A DNA stretch of 64,000 nucleotides from Sialis fuliginosa (taxonomy: Eukaryota > Arthropoda > Insecta > Megaloptera > Sialidae). Both the position numbers and the translations under genes were made by a program. The stretch covers positions 17,670,001 through 17,734,000 of the forward strand of contig OY540812.1 of assembly GCA_961205875.1 (NCBI GenBank), written 5' to 3'. Of this stretch, positions 48,879-61,380 are shown piece by piece (the stretch's first letter is position 1; each line of letters opens with the position of its first letter). The notes under the pieces are model-generated. The model saw only the letters and a list, made by a program, of their open reading frames with translations, was not told the DNA's origin and did no database searches.

Positions 48879-51800
48879 TATGTTCCTTTTTGAGTATGTA
48901 TATTTATTTAGGTATTTTTACAGAAAATGTAATCAATTTGGATAGTTTTATTTTATTCTTATCTTTCTTTCTAAATATTTTGTTAAAGACGTAAATTACT
49001 GTTTCGAGAAAATCTGTTTTTTTTTTGTTGGACTTGGCACGAAAACTACTGAACCAATTTTAATGGGATTTTAACTGTTAGAAAGTCTAAGACCCTAGAA
49101 TTAGTTAAGGCTTTATAATAAGTTATCTTAAAATTAAGACATGTACTCTATTAAAAAAATTACAGGTTTTTTAATGCAAATGTATAATAAATGAATTATT
49201 GTAATTTTTTAATTTAATTTTTAACTCTAAGATCAATATTCTTTAATTTATCATAAATGTTTTTCAATACTTTATAATATGTATATTTTGAAATCGATTC
49301 CTTACATTTTTTTTTTATAAAATACCTTATATTTCCTAAAACTTATAAAATTTCAAAGATGTCACAGTAGAATGGAATCAACTTATTTTCTCACAAAAAG
49401 AAGTATGCATTTTGAATTTTTCATAGACATAGAGATTTTTATCTAGAAAATTGAATTTATTTGCAATATATGAAATACAAAAACCTTCTGTGTAGTGGCA
49501 TCGCCGCATTATAGAAAATAAAACCTTACATGCGTGTTTTCGGATAAGAACGGAGGGGTGACTTTAAGAGACTTCAAAAACCTGCGTAGACCTACTTTTG
49601 TGGTGTAACTATTCAATCGACAGATCTGTACTAGGTGAATATTTTGTCAATTTAACAATCTCAAAAGTAAAAAACATGCTACATAAATATTTTTTTGTGA
49701 TTTATGAATATTTCAATAAACAAACATTTAGATTTTTACTGTTGCAATTATTATATTATCATTGATGGTTTATCGTTATATATTTTGTGTACTTTTTATG
49801 CTCTAACTTTCTTTTAATAAATCTATTTGAGAATACTGTTGTATTGTAAACTATATCAAATATGAAAAAATCGAACTTAAAATTTCAATGGAATCCTCTA
49901 TTTTATCGCAAAGACGTCAGTCTGTCTGTCTGTTTTTTATCGGTTTATGAACGCTCTACATTTTAAAAGGTGTATCTTACAAACACGATAACTTAAACTT
50001 AAAGTTTTTATATACAGTTAATATGCACATTATATTTTTGATGAGCATTACTAACATTTTCAAACGAACTGTTTTCAATTAATTATTAATTTTAGGACTG
50101 CGCACGAGACCTAGACTAGACGAAACTTACTTGACTCTCGTCTCGTTTCAGCGTGCAGCTCTAATTAATTTATTAATTTTAAATCAATGGTTATTCAATA
50201 TCCCGCCTGCCACAATTTAATAGATGATTCGGTATTATTTTTGTACGAGAATATTTTGTATAAATACTGTCTTTCCTTCTAAAAAAGTTTATGTATAAAC
50301 TTAAAAGTTTTAATTAACTACCCAAATTGTTTGTACCTCATAATACATATGTACGTATTTCAAAAAAAATTATTTTTTTTCAAATCATGAAGTTATGAAA
50401 ATAAATAAACTTAAAATTCTTCCTTAACCCACCTCTCGACTATGGTTTCCTGTTTCTTTCCTTTTATGAGATGTAGATCAAATTCTTTTTTCGTATATGA
50501 TCACAAATCGAATCATCTATCTTATTTACGATCCCTTTATCGAAAGGAAAATTGACCAAATAACAGACCTGATTGCAAAGTTATTATTATGTTTGAAAAA
50601 CGCACATGTCTTTCATAAATTGGATATTAGGTTTATGTTGGAGGTAATACAAATTAGGTTTATTTTTGTATGAAGATTTACATAATATGCTACGTATATA
50701 TTATTTGTATGTTTTAACGGAATATTTATGTTTCCCATGTGGATAAAAATATGGAAATATCGATTTTATTTTAAAAGATTGGGAAATATTTTATCTAACT
50801 GCATTGTAACCGTACATTTAGATAATATTTTATTTCATATACAGGATGTCCAAGATAAACAGTAAGACATACGTGTTCGGTTAAATGAAATGAATTATTT
50901 GTAAGGAAGGAGTGAGTGTTACTATATCAAAAAAGATTAATAATTCTATGTAGTTTAGGCGGTATACTAAAAAATCTGAAAATTCGGATAATCTTTAAAT
51001 GGCTTAAATTTTTTTTCGAAGTAATAGATACTTTTTGTTTACGATTTCTTAAAGCACTTTTTGTTTAGAATTGATTGGTGTATTTAGAATTTTTATATCA
51101 CTTTTAGTTTCCGAATTAATAATAATTCTAAATTATAATCTAGGATAATATAAATGGAAAAAACTTTATGCTGTTATATTTCCGATTAGAACTGCAACTA
51201 ATTGCATTGTTTTAAATTGATTACTAACTTAAACTCGAAAAGTTTGAAATCTATAAGGTTTGTGCTATCTAGAATCATTGCATGTATCCACAAGTGCAAT
51301 TCATAATAAAATAATCTTCAATATACCAGTTTTAATAGATAGCTATCGAAATTTAAAGAATCAATTATACATTTAAAAAATACATTTTTATATATTTTCT
51401 AGTTATAATTATTTATACTAATATATTTTATAAATAAGTATCTTCTTTTTATGTTTGACAAAACATCAAACTTTATTTACGCACACAAAAACCCTACAAT
51501 AACCAAATAAAAGCCCACAAATCGCTTCAATTTAATCTAACATTCTGACCCCATATTTGACATGATGGGTATTTTTTTCTTCAATTCACCAATTCTTTTC
51601 TGAGCAATGGTGCGTGAACGTGCATATTGTTATCTGGACAAGATGATCGCTAAACTGAGAAGGGGGAAGGAGTACTAGAAGAACTCGGCTAGGGTCGAGA
51701 CATTCAACCTCTTCACCCTCTTGTTACCGCATTGCTATCATACTGTGTATAGCCTCCTAGCAATTGCAAGAAATTGCAGTACTTTCTGCATACTATATGT

Positions 51801-53021
51801 ATTATAATTCAAATTTTCCGCGATTAATTTTGTAAAGTTTAAAAAATGTTTTTTGTATTGAGGAGGGGGGAGGGATTTCGTAGCTACTTGACAACCAGTC
51901 TCGATTATGTATTCAAGCGATAATAGAAGCTCGGTGGCCTGGAAAAATGGCCACGGTGTTTTTCATCAACGTACCTATATGGTTTGCGGTCTGCTAGAAC
52001 TGCAACGGACGTCGTGTTAAGGGACCGTTCTTTTTGTCAATGTCCTTTAGATTAAATGGTTTATACATAGAAGATTTAGATTAGGTAAGGGCCATTTCGT
52101 TTATATTGGACTAATATCGTTTAGTTGGGAATTTTTAATGTATTTGTTTTTGTTACCGTACATTTTTTTGAATGTTTAATAAAGTAATAAAATTTGGTAC
52201 GCGGTTAAGTATTAAAAAGTTTTATCTATTTTAAACACCAGCCAAAAAATATTTACTCGAGGTAAATGGATTCGATGGGTTCTTCTATTTTTTTTCTTGT
52301 AGTTTTATAAATAAAATACTACTGAATTTTGTTCAACCGATTTTGCAAATTACAGGAAATAAGAAAAATATTTAACTGATTAAGTATCGATGAAAGTAAA
52401 TATTTTTTGTATGAAAATTTTATTAAAAATAAATCAAATATAAACTGTTAAAAAACAGTCTACAAGCTGTCTAAATGGACTTAAGAGGACAAAATCCAAT
52501 AACAATGAAATAAATAATAAATACAAACATTATTGTACCTATTTTGCTCTCTTTAATGAAAAACAAAATTTAACACCTATAATATAATTCTATTAATTTA
52601 TACAGTTTAAAATAAAAGTAATATATCATAACATCAAAAAATATAAAGAATCTTGATATCTTAAACTAGTTTAATTTGTTCAATATTCTTAAAATTTGTT
52701 TCTATTTGAATTGTAAAAAATATATTTTAACAAAAGATCGTCTATAATAATTTAAATATTTTTCAAATAAATTATCAGAAAACTGTATTCTTTTTACATA
52801 AAAACTAACATTAATATGAATTTGATGCGATTTAATCTGCATTGTCCTGACATGTTTAAATAAATGATGACATACAGATGAATTAAATAATGAAAAAGTT
52901 ACTATTTTAATAGACAAATGAAAAATGGTTACAACTATAGATTTTATTACATTATTCACAAAAAACAAATTTATGTTGAATTCTTATAAGTTGTAGTTTA
53001 CTTGTGATAAATAGTGCCTTT
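48879..53021. other. Long gene-free stretch
   Basis: Mainly AT-rich. About 50090-50160 has TCTCGTCTCG-type words like those at 1490 and 21000. ATACAGGATGTCC at about 50840 resembles a GGGTGTCC repeat end. About 51600-51780 and 51900-52030 are more GC-balanced but show no supported exon. Confidence 0.35.
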
Positions 53022-54295
53022 ATGAATATTTAATGATAATTTATTTTACCTGTTATTCAAATATGAAATGGAAATTAATTGTTATATCAACTTTTTACAA
53101 TATAGTTATTTTTAATAATTGCTATACTGAAATTATTTTTTTATTTTGCACCATTCTGATAACAAAGGACATGATTGACTTATGTTAAGGTTATTGAACT
53201 AGCATCTCTTTAGTTGTGAACTATCCGTTTTTTTTAATAAAAAAAAAGATTTAATTCCGAAAAAAAACAGTTTGATACGATTCGGGTATGTGGTGAGAGA
53301 GAGACAGGTGATGTTTTTGTTGTTTTTGTATTTTTAACAATAATAATGATATGAATATACAATGATATTAGACAGTATATTGTATATTATAGTATAGTAA
53401 AGGGATTGTCTGCATCTTGAGTTTGGAGGGATGTAGACTGGCGTGGTGGACGGCGTCGGCGTGGTGAGCGGGTCAGGACACGACGTTCGAGGGCGGACCT
53501 GGAGGTAGCGTCCGGGGCGAATCGGGCTGGCGACGTGCCCTGGACAGACCGGGCAGGTGGCGTCCGTGGGTGGATCGTCGACGGGGGCGACGGCGGAAGC
53601 GTCGATGTGTTGAACGTCCGTGAGCGGGCCTGGAGGCGATGTCCGAGGGCGGACCTGCAGATAGCGTCCGAGAGCGGCGGTGCGGGCGTCGGCGTCGTAG
53701 GAGACGGCAAGAGCTGACCTGGTGGTGACATCCGTGAGCGGCGTAGCCTGGTGTCGGAAACCCACCAGGGAAGTTTTAATGGATATGACTGTGACTCGTA
53801 ATAAGTCGATCGAGACCTCCCAAGGGAGTTCTGATTTGTTTTCAAAATACGTCCAGTTTTTATACCAATATTTCGTGGCTTCTCAAGAGCGCGTAGGGTG
53901 CACGGGTTGTACGGCTGGTGACGTCACGATCGGTGTACGTACTGGTTCCAGGAAAGAGAAATCACCCGCTCTGCTCAAGGTTGACAGAAATGGGCTGTGT
54001 TTGTGCATTCCCAATACCCCTTAACACAACAAGTGTATACATCTGCGTAGGTCAAATGTTCGTTAGGAATTTTTTTATGATAGTACAATATACAAATGAA
54101 TATTTAATGATAATTTATTTTACCTGTTATTCAAATATGAAATGGAAATTAATTGTTATATCAACTTTTTGCAATACAGTTATTTTTAATAATTGCTATA
54201 CTGAAATTATTTTTTTATTTTGCACCATTCTGATAACAAAGAACATGATTGACTTATGTTAAGGTTATTGACCTAGCATTTCTTTAGTTGTGAAC
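53022..54295. mobile_element. GC-rich insertion between 200-bp direct repeats
   Basis: The first 200 bp (53022-53221) and last 200 bp (54096-54295) are direct copies with about five differences. Between them are 874 bp, of which 53400-53760 are very GC-rich with diverged repeats of a GGACCTGGAGGTAGCGTCCG-type unit. On the minus strand TATAAAAACTGGACG at about 53868 is followed after 30-35 nt by an ATCAGA initiator-like word, and TGTTAAGGGGTATTGGGAA near 54029 resembles the start of an insect retrotransposon LTR. The interior may therefore be a solo LTR in minus orientation in a site that was duplicated, or the direct repeats may be the terminal repeats of a small element. Proline/arginine-rich frames in this block follow from its base composition. 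Confidence 0.55.
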
Positions 54296-54410
54296 AGTTT
54301 TAAATTTATATGCACATGTACATTAAAGGGAATTTTTTACTTTGTTAATAATTAAAAGTTAGAAATTAAATATACATAATTTGGCGATCGTAGTATATAG
54401 AATATATACT

Positions 54411-54457
54411 ATGGCCTATCCGACTCTAGTTCTTGCACTTGCACACGTTGTTTGCCT
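54411..54457 (+). CDS. Possible signal-peptide first exon
   Basis: ATG begins MAYPTLVLALAHVVC, a good short signal peptide, and runs into a near-ideal donor, CCT-GTAAGT, at 54458, leaving phase 2. Short first exons that end within the signal peptide are common in insect cuticle and other secreted-protein genes. A TATATAC word lies directly upstream, too near to act as TATA box. Acceptors that fit the phase exist downstream (for example near 61912) but none gives a convincing second exon. Confidence 0.35.
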
Positions 54458-54904
54458 GTAAGTCGCATTCTATTACTGTTACGGATGATTTTTTCACGTG
54501 TATTTACAAATATGCTGTCATGCATTTCTAATTCTTCATTATTTTAGATAAACCTGGTTCTGAAATTACATGTGAATGTGTGTGTTTTATTTTTTTTATA
54601 GTATTTAAAAGGTTTGAATAATCAGTGTTTAAAACGTCTCAGTATTAAATTTTTGTGTAGAATTTCAATAAATAGAGCACATCCAGTGAGTTCTTTGATT
54701 TACCGTGTATTAAAAACTCTATTTTTAATAACCAATTACTAAAAAACCATACGTCCAATATTATTTAAAAAAGTTAGTAAAATATATGAGCTATCCATAA
54801 ATAACATTAAAATTTTAGACTTTTATCTATACGAGTACATTTCTTTAATGATCGAATAACCTTAAACATGTGTATACAGGCTGTTTCATTTAAATAGCTA
54901 CAGG

Positions 54905-55080
54905 CAGGGCCTCCACAGCAGTGTAAAAATTGTGGTCGGCATGATTGAGGAACAAAAAATAATAATTGTGGATTGAGGTAGCAACGAAAAAAAAATCTTA
55001 AATTTTTATATTTTGCATAAAGTGAGGGTCCCTCGATCACTTGCTGCTTCGTGGCCCCAGAGCCTCTAGTTACGGCCTTG
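54905..55080. mobile_element. hAT MITE with perfect 8-bp target duplication
   Basis: GCTACAGG occurs directly at both sides (54897-54904 and 55081-55088). The ends CAGGGCC and GGCCTTG are inverted with one mismatch. The 176-bp interior has no coding capacity. It inserted into a repeat of the ACAGGCTGTTTCATTTAAAT type. Confidence 0.85.
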
Positions 55081-55088
55081 GCTACAGG

Positions 55089-56699
55089 TTAATAGAAAGA
55101 TAGAGAAAAATATTTCGTTAAAGGGTTTAAAGGAGGACATCAGATACAGGGGGTCCTCATTATTTGAATCTCCGCAGTAATGAATTTGTAGAAAGATGCA
55201 ACAGATTTAAAAACACAAGTACAATAGTTCGCAGTCGTCAATGGTGACTTTCAATCCCACACTCCTACGCTAGCGACTAATTTTTGTTCCCGTTTTATGC
55301 GGATTCGCATTAAGAGGTATTTTTTCGGTACCAGTTACCCTTGACTAACGAGGACTCCCTATATCATTGCATAAATCAATCTTTAAGTGATGATTTAATA
55401 AGTTTGTCGGTGAACTTTTCTGACGGTGAATTGTGGTCGGTGAACTTTCCTAGACCCACTATTTTAGATACACATGCAAGTACAGTAGTGCATACTTATA
55501 ACACAATTGATATTAAATTTCTTTGTGCTACTTTCATTGTACGTACGTTGATTCAAACAATAAGCTTATATAATAGTTGTAATAGGATTTATTTTATCAT
55601 ACGAATACATGCTACAGCTTCTGTTTCAAAACGCACGCCCGAATGATTCGCTCTAACAAATTATATAATCTTATAAACAGATTTTACCATTCAGTAAATC
55701 GTAATTATTCTGATTAAAGCAGTTCTACAAAAAACGTGAACATATTTTGTTTATGAAATTAAACAAGCTAAATGTTGCAGTTTAAAATTTATGTGCAAAA
55801 AACAAACAATTAGTAGATTTAACAGAAATTCTTTTGTGTAGTTTGTGAACATAAAAAATTTGTAGAATCAACATGTTTACAGTATTTTGTCTTTAATGAA
55901 AATTAAAATCAGCATATTATTTTCATATCTTCTTTTTATTATAAAGACGATTTTAATTTAATCAATCGAATAATAAAACACAATAATAATATAAAATATA
56001 GACAATGAACTAATTTAACTAATCTTCCAAATTAGATAATTAAGTTATTTTGGAGAAACTACATAGTATAAATAATAATCGATATTATTAAAAAAAAACG
56101 TTACTAAATACAAGTAACTACTTTGACAATTTTCGGTTTCAGTTAGAGAACAGACAGTTAAAGTGAACATCTTAAAATTGCTTGACACATTGGTAGTGTC
56201 CCTATCTTGTCTTTGTGAAACACGATTTGTGATTTATCAAGAAGATATGTATCAGACTTCAGGAGACTACTGGTAACTATCGATAAATATATAATTAAAA
56301 AATAGTCAATTTTATTGTCACACATTGTTTTTTCATCTTGTTAGGTTATACTCCAAAGTTACGTTACCTTTGGTTCTGGACGCATATCCTAACTCAAAAA
56401 TGTTCATTTCTCGAAGCACTACTATTATTATTTTTCTTATTCTGCTTCATATCAACTGGAAAATCCCTTTTCGACAGCTCAGTAGTACTATTATTTTATA
56501 TGTTGAAATCTAGTCGGGCGGTAGCATTATACCGTTAAAGAGACATAACACCTCAAAATTGTAAATATACTTAAAACGAACCTACGTAAGTCTTAGGGTC
56601 ATATTGTATGTTATGATCAGTTGTAAAGAAAAATTCCATCCTCGATAATCCATTAAATTTTTTAATAAATCCTTTTCAAGATTAATTAAGAAGCGATTA
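55089..56699. other. Gene-free spacer
   Basis: Contains GTCGGTGAACTTT twice near 55405-55450 as a small direct repeat. Frames near 55341-55646 and 56325-56538 lack splice, promoter or family support. Confidence 0.35.
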
Positions 56700-57021
56700 A
56701 CATCTGTAAACCCAGAAACATATACATTATGCAATCAATAACAACGCAAAATCTATAAACAAACGACATTGGCCACATGCACTATTGCGTAATTCAATTG
56801 GGGGAGAAATTGGAATTGCGTTCATTACATAGTGTCTGTCTCTGTCTGACACATTCGTACACGTCTTCCCCGCAGCAATCAATTTCAGGGAATAGACCGC
56901 ACAACAGGATGACAGGAACATCTTCATCCTGTGCCATCCTTTCAACGTTGGACCGGTATTGCCCTTACTAACCTCTCAAATACCTAGTCGTCTGTGTAAA
57001 CACTTACTATCTCAGTCAGAG
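56700..57021 (+). other. GC-balanced block ending in a strong donor
   Basis: The sequence is much less AT-rich than its surroundings and ends CAGTCAGAG-GTAAGA, a strong splice donor at 57022. One frame is open for about 45 codons before the donor but starts after a stop without an ATG or acceptor. It may be a non-coding first exon of a plus-strand gene continuing past the window. An inverted pair ACAGGATGA and TCATCCTGT lies inside. Uncertain. Confidence 0.2.
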
Positions 57022-57091
57022 GTAAGATTTTTGTATTGCTGTTAATTTGCATGATAACATGGTTGTTTGATTCATTTGTGGCGAATATTAA

Positions 57092-57165
57092 TCTCTATAT
57101 ATGAAAATGAATATTTGTTTGTATGAGGCTTATAGACTCGGGAATTACTGAACAGATTTTAATGC
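57092..57165 (+). repeat. Partial copy of the 23679 repeat
   Basis: CTCTATATATGAAAATGAAT, TTTGTATGAGGCTTATAGAC and GAATTACTGAACAGATTT follow the same order as at 23679. Confidence 0.6.
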
Positions 57166-57707
57166 TAATATTATAAAAAAGAAAAGAAAAGATATATTGC
57201 TAAAAACTTTATAATATGGAAAATTATACTTTCTATATAACTATAATAACAATAGATAGCGATATTTTTGCAAATAGTAAATTATATCCTTTTATAGTCC
57301 GATCCTCAGACGTGAATTAGAATTGAAAATATTAGTTTGATTGGTAGAAGGTGTAAATTGTGTTTTTAAGTGTTCAATCGCGAATTCGATCAGGAACACA
57401 AATCTACTTATGAAAATAGATGCGTTTTTTATTTTTGCGCTGTAATTGAAATTATTTAAAAATTCGTAAAATGTGAAGAGAGTACTTTTGTGATGAGTCT
57501 ACCTTCAATATACCTCTTCAGCATTTAGAACCTGAATATTGCGACTTCAAATAAAAAGTTACATATAAGCCGAAAAACGTATCATTTTTACATTTTGTAA
57601 TGGCAAAGTTTTCAAACGCTCCGGATGTGAAAAATGTATAGGGGTATGATTATATTATTTAACGAAAAAGAAAAGCATCTCTAAACGAACAATATATTTT
57701 CATTTTT

Positions 57708-58432
57708 AGGGTTCCGAAGAAATCCTATTAATCTCACTTTGTCGTCCGTCCGTCCGTCCTTTTCACTCAAAGCTAAATAGCTCATAAACTATATAAGCTA
57801 GAAACTTGAAATTTTTACTGAACATGTAAAATGACACCCTCTAGTAAAATATGTACACATTTATTGAATAAATAATTTTTCAGGAGGGGTAATAAGGAGC
57901 TAAAGTTAGGTAAAAAAAATATTTTTTTAAACCAAGGCTTGTGGCACGTTAAAATTCATAACCAAACAAGCGGAATTTGACTTTTTATCTATTTTCTTTC
58001 TTAATCAAAAATGGTGCCTGTAGGGGGCTTTAAAGCAAATCCAAAAAAAAACAAAAAAATATTATACCAGGACGTGTAGCATGTCAAAATGTATATCTCA
58101 ATTTGTAGAATTCGACCATATTTTTATTTTTTTTCTTACTTAAAAATGGCGCCTGTAGAGGGCTAAAAGCAGTATTTTATTTTATCCCCCCCCCCCCTCT
58201 AACTCTGTAACTACCGGCTCAAAAAATCTGAAAAAAATTTGGTAACGAGGTTTTGGTGGGGCTACCAACGACAAATACTAAAGTCAACAATATAATTTTA
58301 AATTTTGGAATAATAGGGAGGGGTGTAATAGAATTTTGAATTTTATTTTCATATCTATTTTTTATCTATCATTTGGCGAAATGTTTGATTCAATAAACTG
58401 TCCGTATTTTCCATATTTCGGTACAGAACACT
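57708..58432. mobile_element. Degenerate TIR repeat of the GGTTCCG group
   Basis: AGGGTTCCGAAG at the left and the inverse AGTGTTCTGTACCG at the right, with GTCCGTCCGTCCGTCC and two related units containing TTAAAATTCATA or AAAATGTATA and ATGGCGCCTGTAG. No open frame. It resembles the repeats at 3028 and 9000. Confidence 0.55.
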
Positions 58433-58690
58433 AACAATGAACATATAGACAGTCAAATTCAAAAATCAATAACTATAATGTTACAGAAATTTACAAACCT
58501 AAACCATTTAAAACTTTTTTCCGCACATCAACGATTTTATGCCATCATCTAACATCGTCTGAATCAAATTATGATTCGGACGTTAAAAAATCTTTGTAAT
58601 ATACTCACATCAGCAGAAGTTAATCAAATCAGAACACGCGACGTAATCGAATTAAACTTCCGCTGTTCTGAGCAAGGATTCATTTAATAA

Positions 58691-58861
58691 AGCGGCCGGT
58701 GTCCGAAATACTGGCCCACGGAGATGCTGAACGCTGAAGCCACGCTATCTAATCGAATCACATTCCACCCTCTCTGGATATCTCTCATGGTTAATACAGT
58801 TATTAGTATTGGGGACGTAAGGAAAGGTAAAAAAATAATTACCGCACGTCGAAATACGTAG
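58691..58861 (+). other. GC-balanced island with overlapping open frames
   Basis: A plus-strand frame is open for 57 codons and has an ATG at 58724 (45 residues, MLNAEATLSNRITFHPLWIS and on). A donor-like GGGGAC-GTAAGG lies inside it. The minus strand has a 36-codon frame over the same bases. Neither is recognised. The island may be conserved non-coding DNA or an exon. Confidence 0.2.
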
Positions 58862-59923
58862 GTGGAATTTATGAACGCTTTAGCTAGAGGTGATTTTGTT
58901 GCCGTTATTTTTATAAGAATTTCGAAAATAATTGGATTTTTTTATCACATTATTTATTATTGGATTTTTTTTAATCGCTATGGTCAGTAACCACTCTGCC
59001 ACCTATCGGATAAAATTTGAACTTTTCTGAAGTTCCCAATTATAAAGTAAAAATTATGTAAATAAGTAACTAAAATTATTAAAATGCAATTAAGAATTAA
59101 AAAAAAACTAAAAGCTAATAATTTTCTTGTGACCTCCGCATTACCCATTATATATATTTTACAATTTTTTTAATATTACTTTGAGAGATACGGTCAGGGG
59201 GCAAAATATTTTGGCGATTTTTTTTTAAATTTTAAAAAATAACAAAACTTTTGCATTTTAAAACTCCTTGAATTGTCAGTTTTTATTTGATATCTCACTT
59301 GAATTTAGATAAAAGAGACTTGACTGTATCTACTAAATATAATACTGAAAAGGAAAGGCAATGGTAGTTGTTGATATATATATAATAAACAAAAATTAAT
59401 AACTTCAAGCACGTATCAAAGAATACAATTGATATTTATTAATCATATGGTTATAATTAAAAATGATTAAAGAACGTGGATTTAGATATATGTAAATCAC
59501 CTAGTTAGCTGTTATTTCAATCTTACTATATAAATTACTCCCTTTAAAAAAAGAAAAGTCGGCGCCTATATGTACATGCATATGTACAATTTGTACATAT
59601 ACATAAGTATTATACATACAATGGCTACACTATAACGATACAGAAATAAGATATTCATGCATACAAAATAAAGCCCATGTGTTCTACAAGTTTCTGTAAG
59701 TTAGACGCATGTAATGTGTTTCTAAAACTAAAACCGCAAAATTATACTCACAAAGAGACAATAGATTTTATGTAGTTACATGCAATGTTCCATAAATATA
59801 CTACACATATCAAAGCGTTCCTTAACTAGTGCGGTTGAATTGGAAATTATATACATACATATATTTAAATTATGTACAAATGTATGTATGTATTACGTAT
59901 GAACATATATATGTATATACATA
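58862..59923. other. Gene-free AT-rich spacer
   Basis: Nothing recognised apart from TACATA-rich simple sequence around 59560-59920. Confidence 0.4.
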
Positions 59924-59982
59924 TAAAAACAAACTTCTTTGTTTAAACGTCAAAATTTATTAAAGAAGAGGAAACCGCAAGC

Positions 59983-60007
59983 TTTCGATTCACAGAATCA
60001 TCGTCAG
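59983..60007 (-). ncRNA. Hammerhead-like core of the Penelope-like element
   Basis: CTGACGA, T, GATTC-TGT-GAATC and GAAA on the minus strand, identical in all 25 bases to the copies at 2581 and 2700. It lies just inside the left inverted repeat, downstream of the coding frame, where terminal-repeat hammerheads of Penelope elements are expected. Confidence 0.5.
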
Positions 60008-60237
60008 GCTAAAATATAATAAGTAACAATTAAATACAATAAATATAATGCAAAATATTGATATTTTAAAATAAAAATTCAGAAATATACCTATTAATAA
60101 AGATATAAATTTGAGAAAGATGTCGTTATCTCAATAAAATACATGTGACTACGGAAATGTTTGAAAAAATAACAAATCTCTTAGTAACTCAAATAGTTAC
60201 TAAGGAACGAAAAAATTGATTTAAAAAATGACAATAA

Positions 60238-60966
60238 TTAATTATTTAAAATTGTGTTGTAAATAGTAGATAATGTGGATATGTCAGTTTTCTTGTTAAT
60301 TGTATTATTGTTTCTTTTTATGTGTAACATTTCGGAAATGTAACGTTTAGCTTTATGTTTTTCATTATCTAAAATTTTAGTTTGTATATAATCAAAAATA
60401 TGCCCTGTACTATTTGTATGTACTGCTAATGCTGTGGATGTTGGTTTTAATCTTGTATCTGATTTATGTTGTGTTATTCTATTGATAAGTTTTTGTGATG
60501 TATTACCTACGTAAATAGTGTTGCAACCCCCACACGGTATACTGTATACCAAATTTGATTTCTTAAAAATGTCTGTTTTTGGTTTAAGTTTTGTGTAGTT
60601 GTTTATGTTTTTATTGTAAGTTTTAAATACAGTTTTTATGTTGTACTTATTTAAAGTGTTTTTTATTAAATTAGATGTTTTATTTATGTAAGGGATTGTA
60701 ATGTATTGTGTTGGTGTTGTATTAGAATTGTTATTATTATTTTTAACCGTGTTGTATAATAAGTGAACTCTTTTTGTTATACATTGTTTAATTAAATTAA
60801 TTGGATAGTTATTGTTAAAAAATGCTGTTTTTATTTTGTTTAAATTTTCTTGTCTGAATTGTGGATGTGATAGTTTTAGTGCTCTGTCTATGGTATTGTT
60901 TAAAATATTAATTTTTATGTGTTGTGGATGATTGGAAAAATAATTAATATATATATTTCCTCTTCT
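60238..60966 (-). pseudogene. Penelope-like polyprotein, C-terminal part with GIY-YIG domain
   Basis: The frame is open from 60966 to a TAA at 60238, 242 residues, without a start codon at its head. The first 138 residues, with RALKLSHPQFRQENL, ITKRVHLLYNT and YITIPYINKTSNLIKNTL, correspond to the region between reverse transcriptase and endonuclease. Residues about 139-170 carry the endonuclease motif: IPCGGC, IYVG at 151-154, then Arg 163 and His 167. The two cysteines before IYVG are typical of the Penelope group. The frame has no internal stop, so the decay is mostly the 5' truncation. The inverted repeat begins at once beyond its 5' end. Confidence 0.85.
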
Positions 60967-61202
60967 TTAATAAATTTTGACGTTTAAACAAACAAGTTTG
61001 TTTTTATTTATATTTAACGTCACTACTATTATATTATGTATATACATATATACTACTCATTTTGAACATTCATGGTAAGAGTTCCCAATTCAATCGTTAT
61101 ACGAGTATTTACATATTTATCAGGTATGTAAATTAATAAACGTATATCTAACTTAATAATACTGATAATTTATGTTTAACATAGGTATAAATGGTATAAT
61201 TT

Positions 61203-61380
61203 TATGTATATGTCACCGGAAATCGGAAAAATATAAAGAATTTCTAGGTATTTTATAGAATTCTTAAAATCACCAGGCAATGTATTAAATAAATTTAATT
61301 ATATACATTTCCTAGGTATTGTATAGATAGACTAACTGAAAACCGAAAATGTACAAAATATAAACATAAATAATCCTACA
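61203..61380 (+). repeat. Partial relative of the 17226 TIR element
   Basis: CAATGTATTAAATAAATTTA or its near match, ATTTCCTAGG, ATTGTATAGA and AAAATATAAACATAAATA occur in the same order as at about 17260-17390. Terminal parts are not complete. Confidence 0.6.

Larger units (their letters stand above)
59924..61006 (-). mobile_element. 5'-truncated Penelope-like retroelement
   Basis: A reading frame with a GIY-YIG endonuclease domain, a 3' UTR and a hammerhead-like core are bounded by 51-bp inverted repeats at 59924-59974 and 60956-61006 that contain TTTAAACGTCAAAATTTATT. Penelope-like elements carry reverse transcriptase followed by GIY-YIG, and inverted or tandem terminal repeats with hammerhead motifs. 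Here the reverse transcriptase core is missing; only its C-terminal linker and the endonuclease remain. Fragments of the same terminal repeat are at 2541-2745. Confidence 0.85.

Noticed and set aside
53334-53845. Long Pro/Arg-rich frames on the minus strand
   Set aside because: They arise from diverged GC-rich tandem units in several frames at once, as expected from composition, not from a protein gene.
56727-56945. 72-codon minus-strand frame with Cys residues and a weak signal-like start
   Set aside because: The hydrophobic part is interrupted and there is no TATA, intron or poly(A) context; it overlaps the block with a plus-strand donor.
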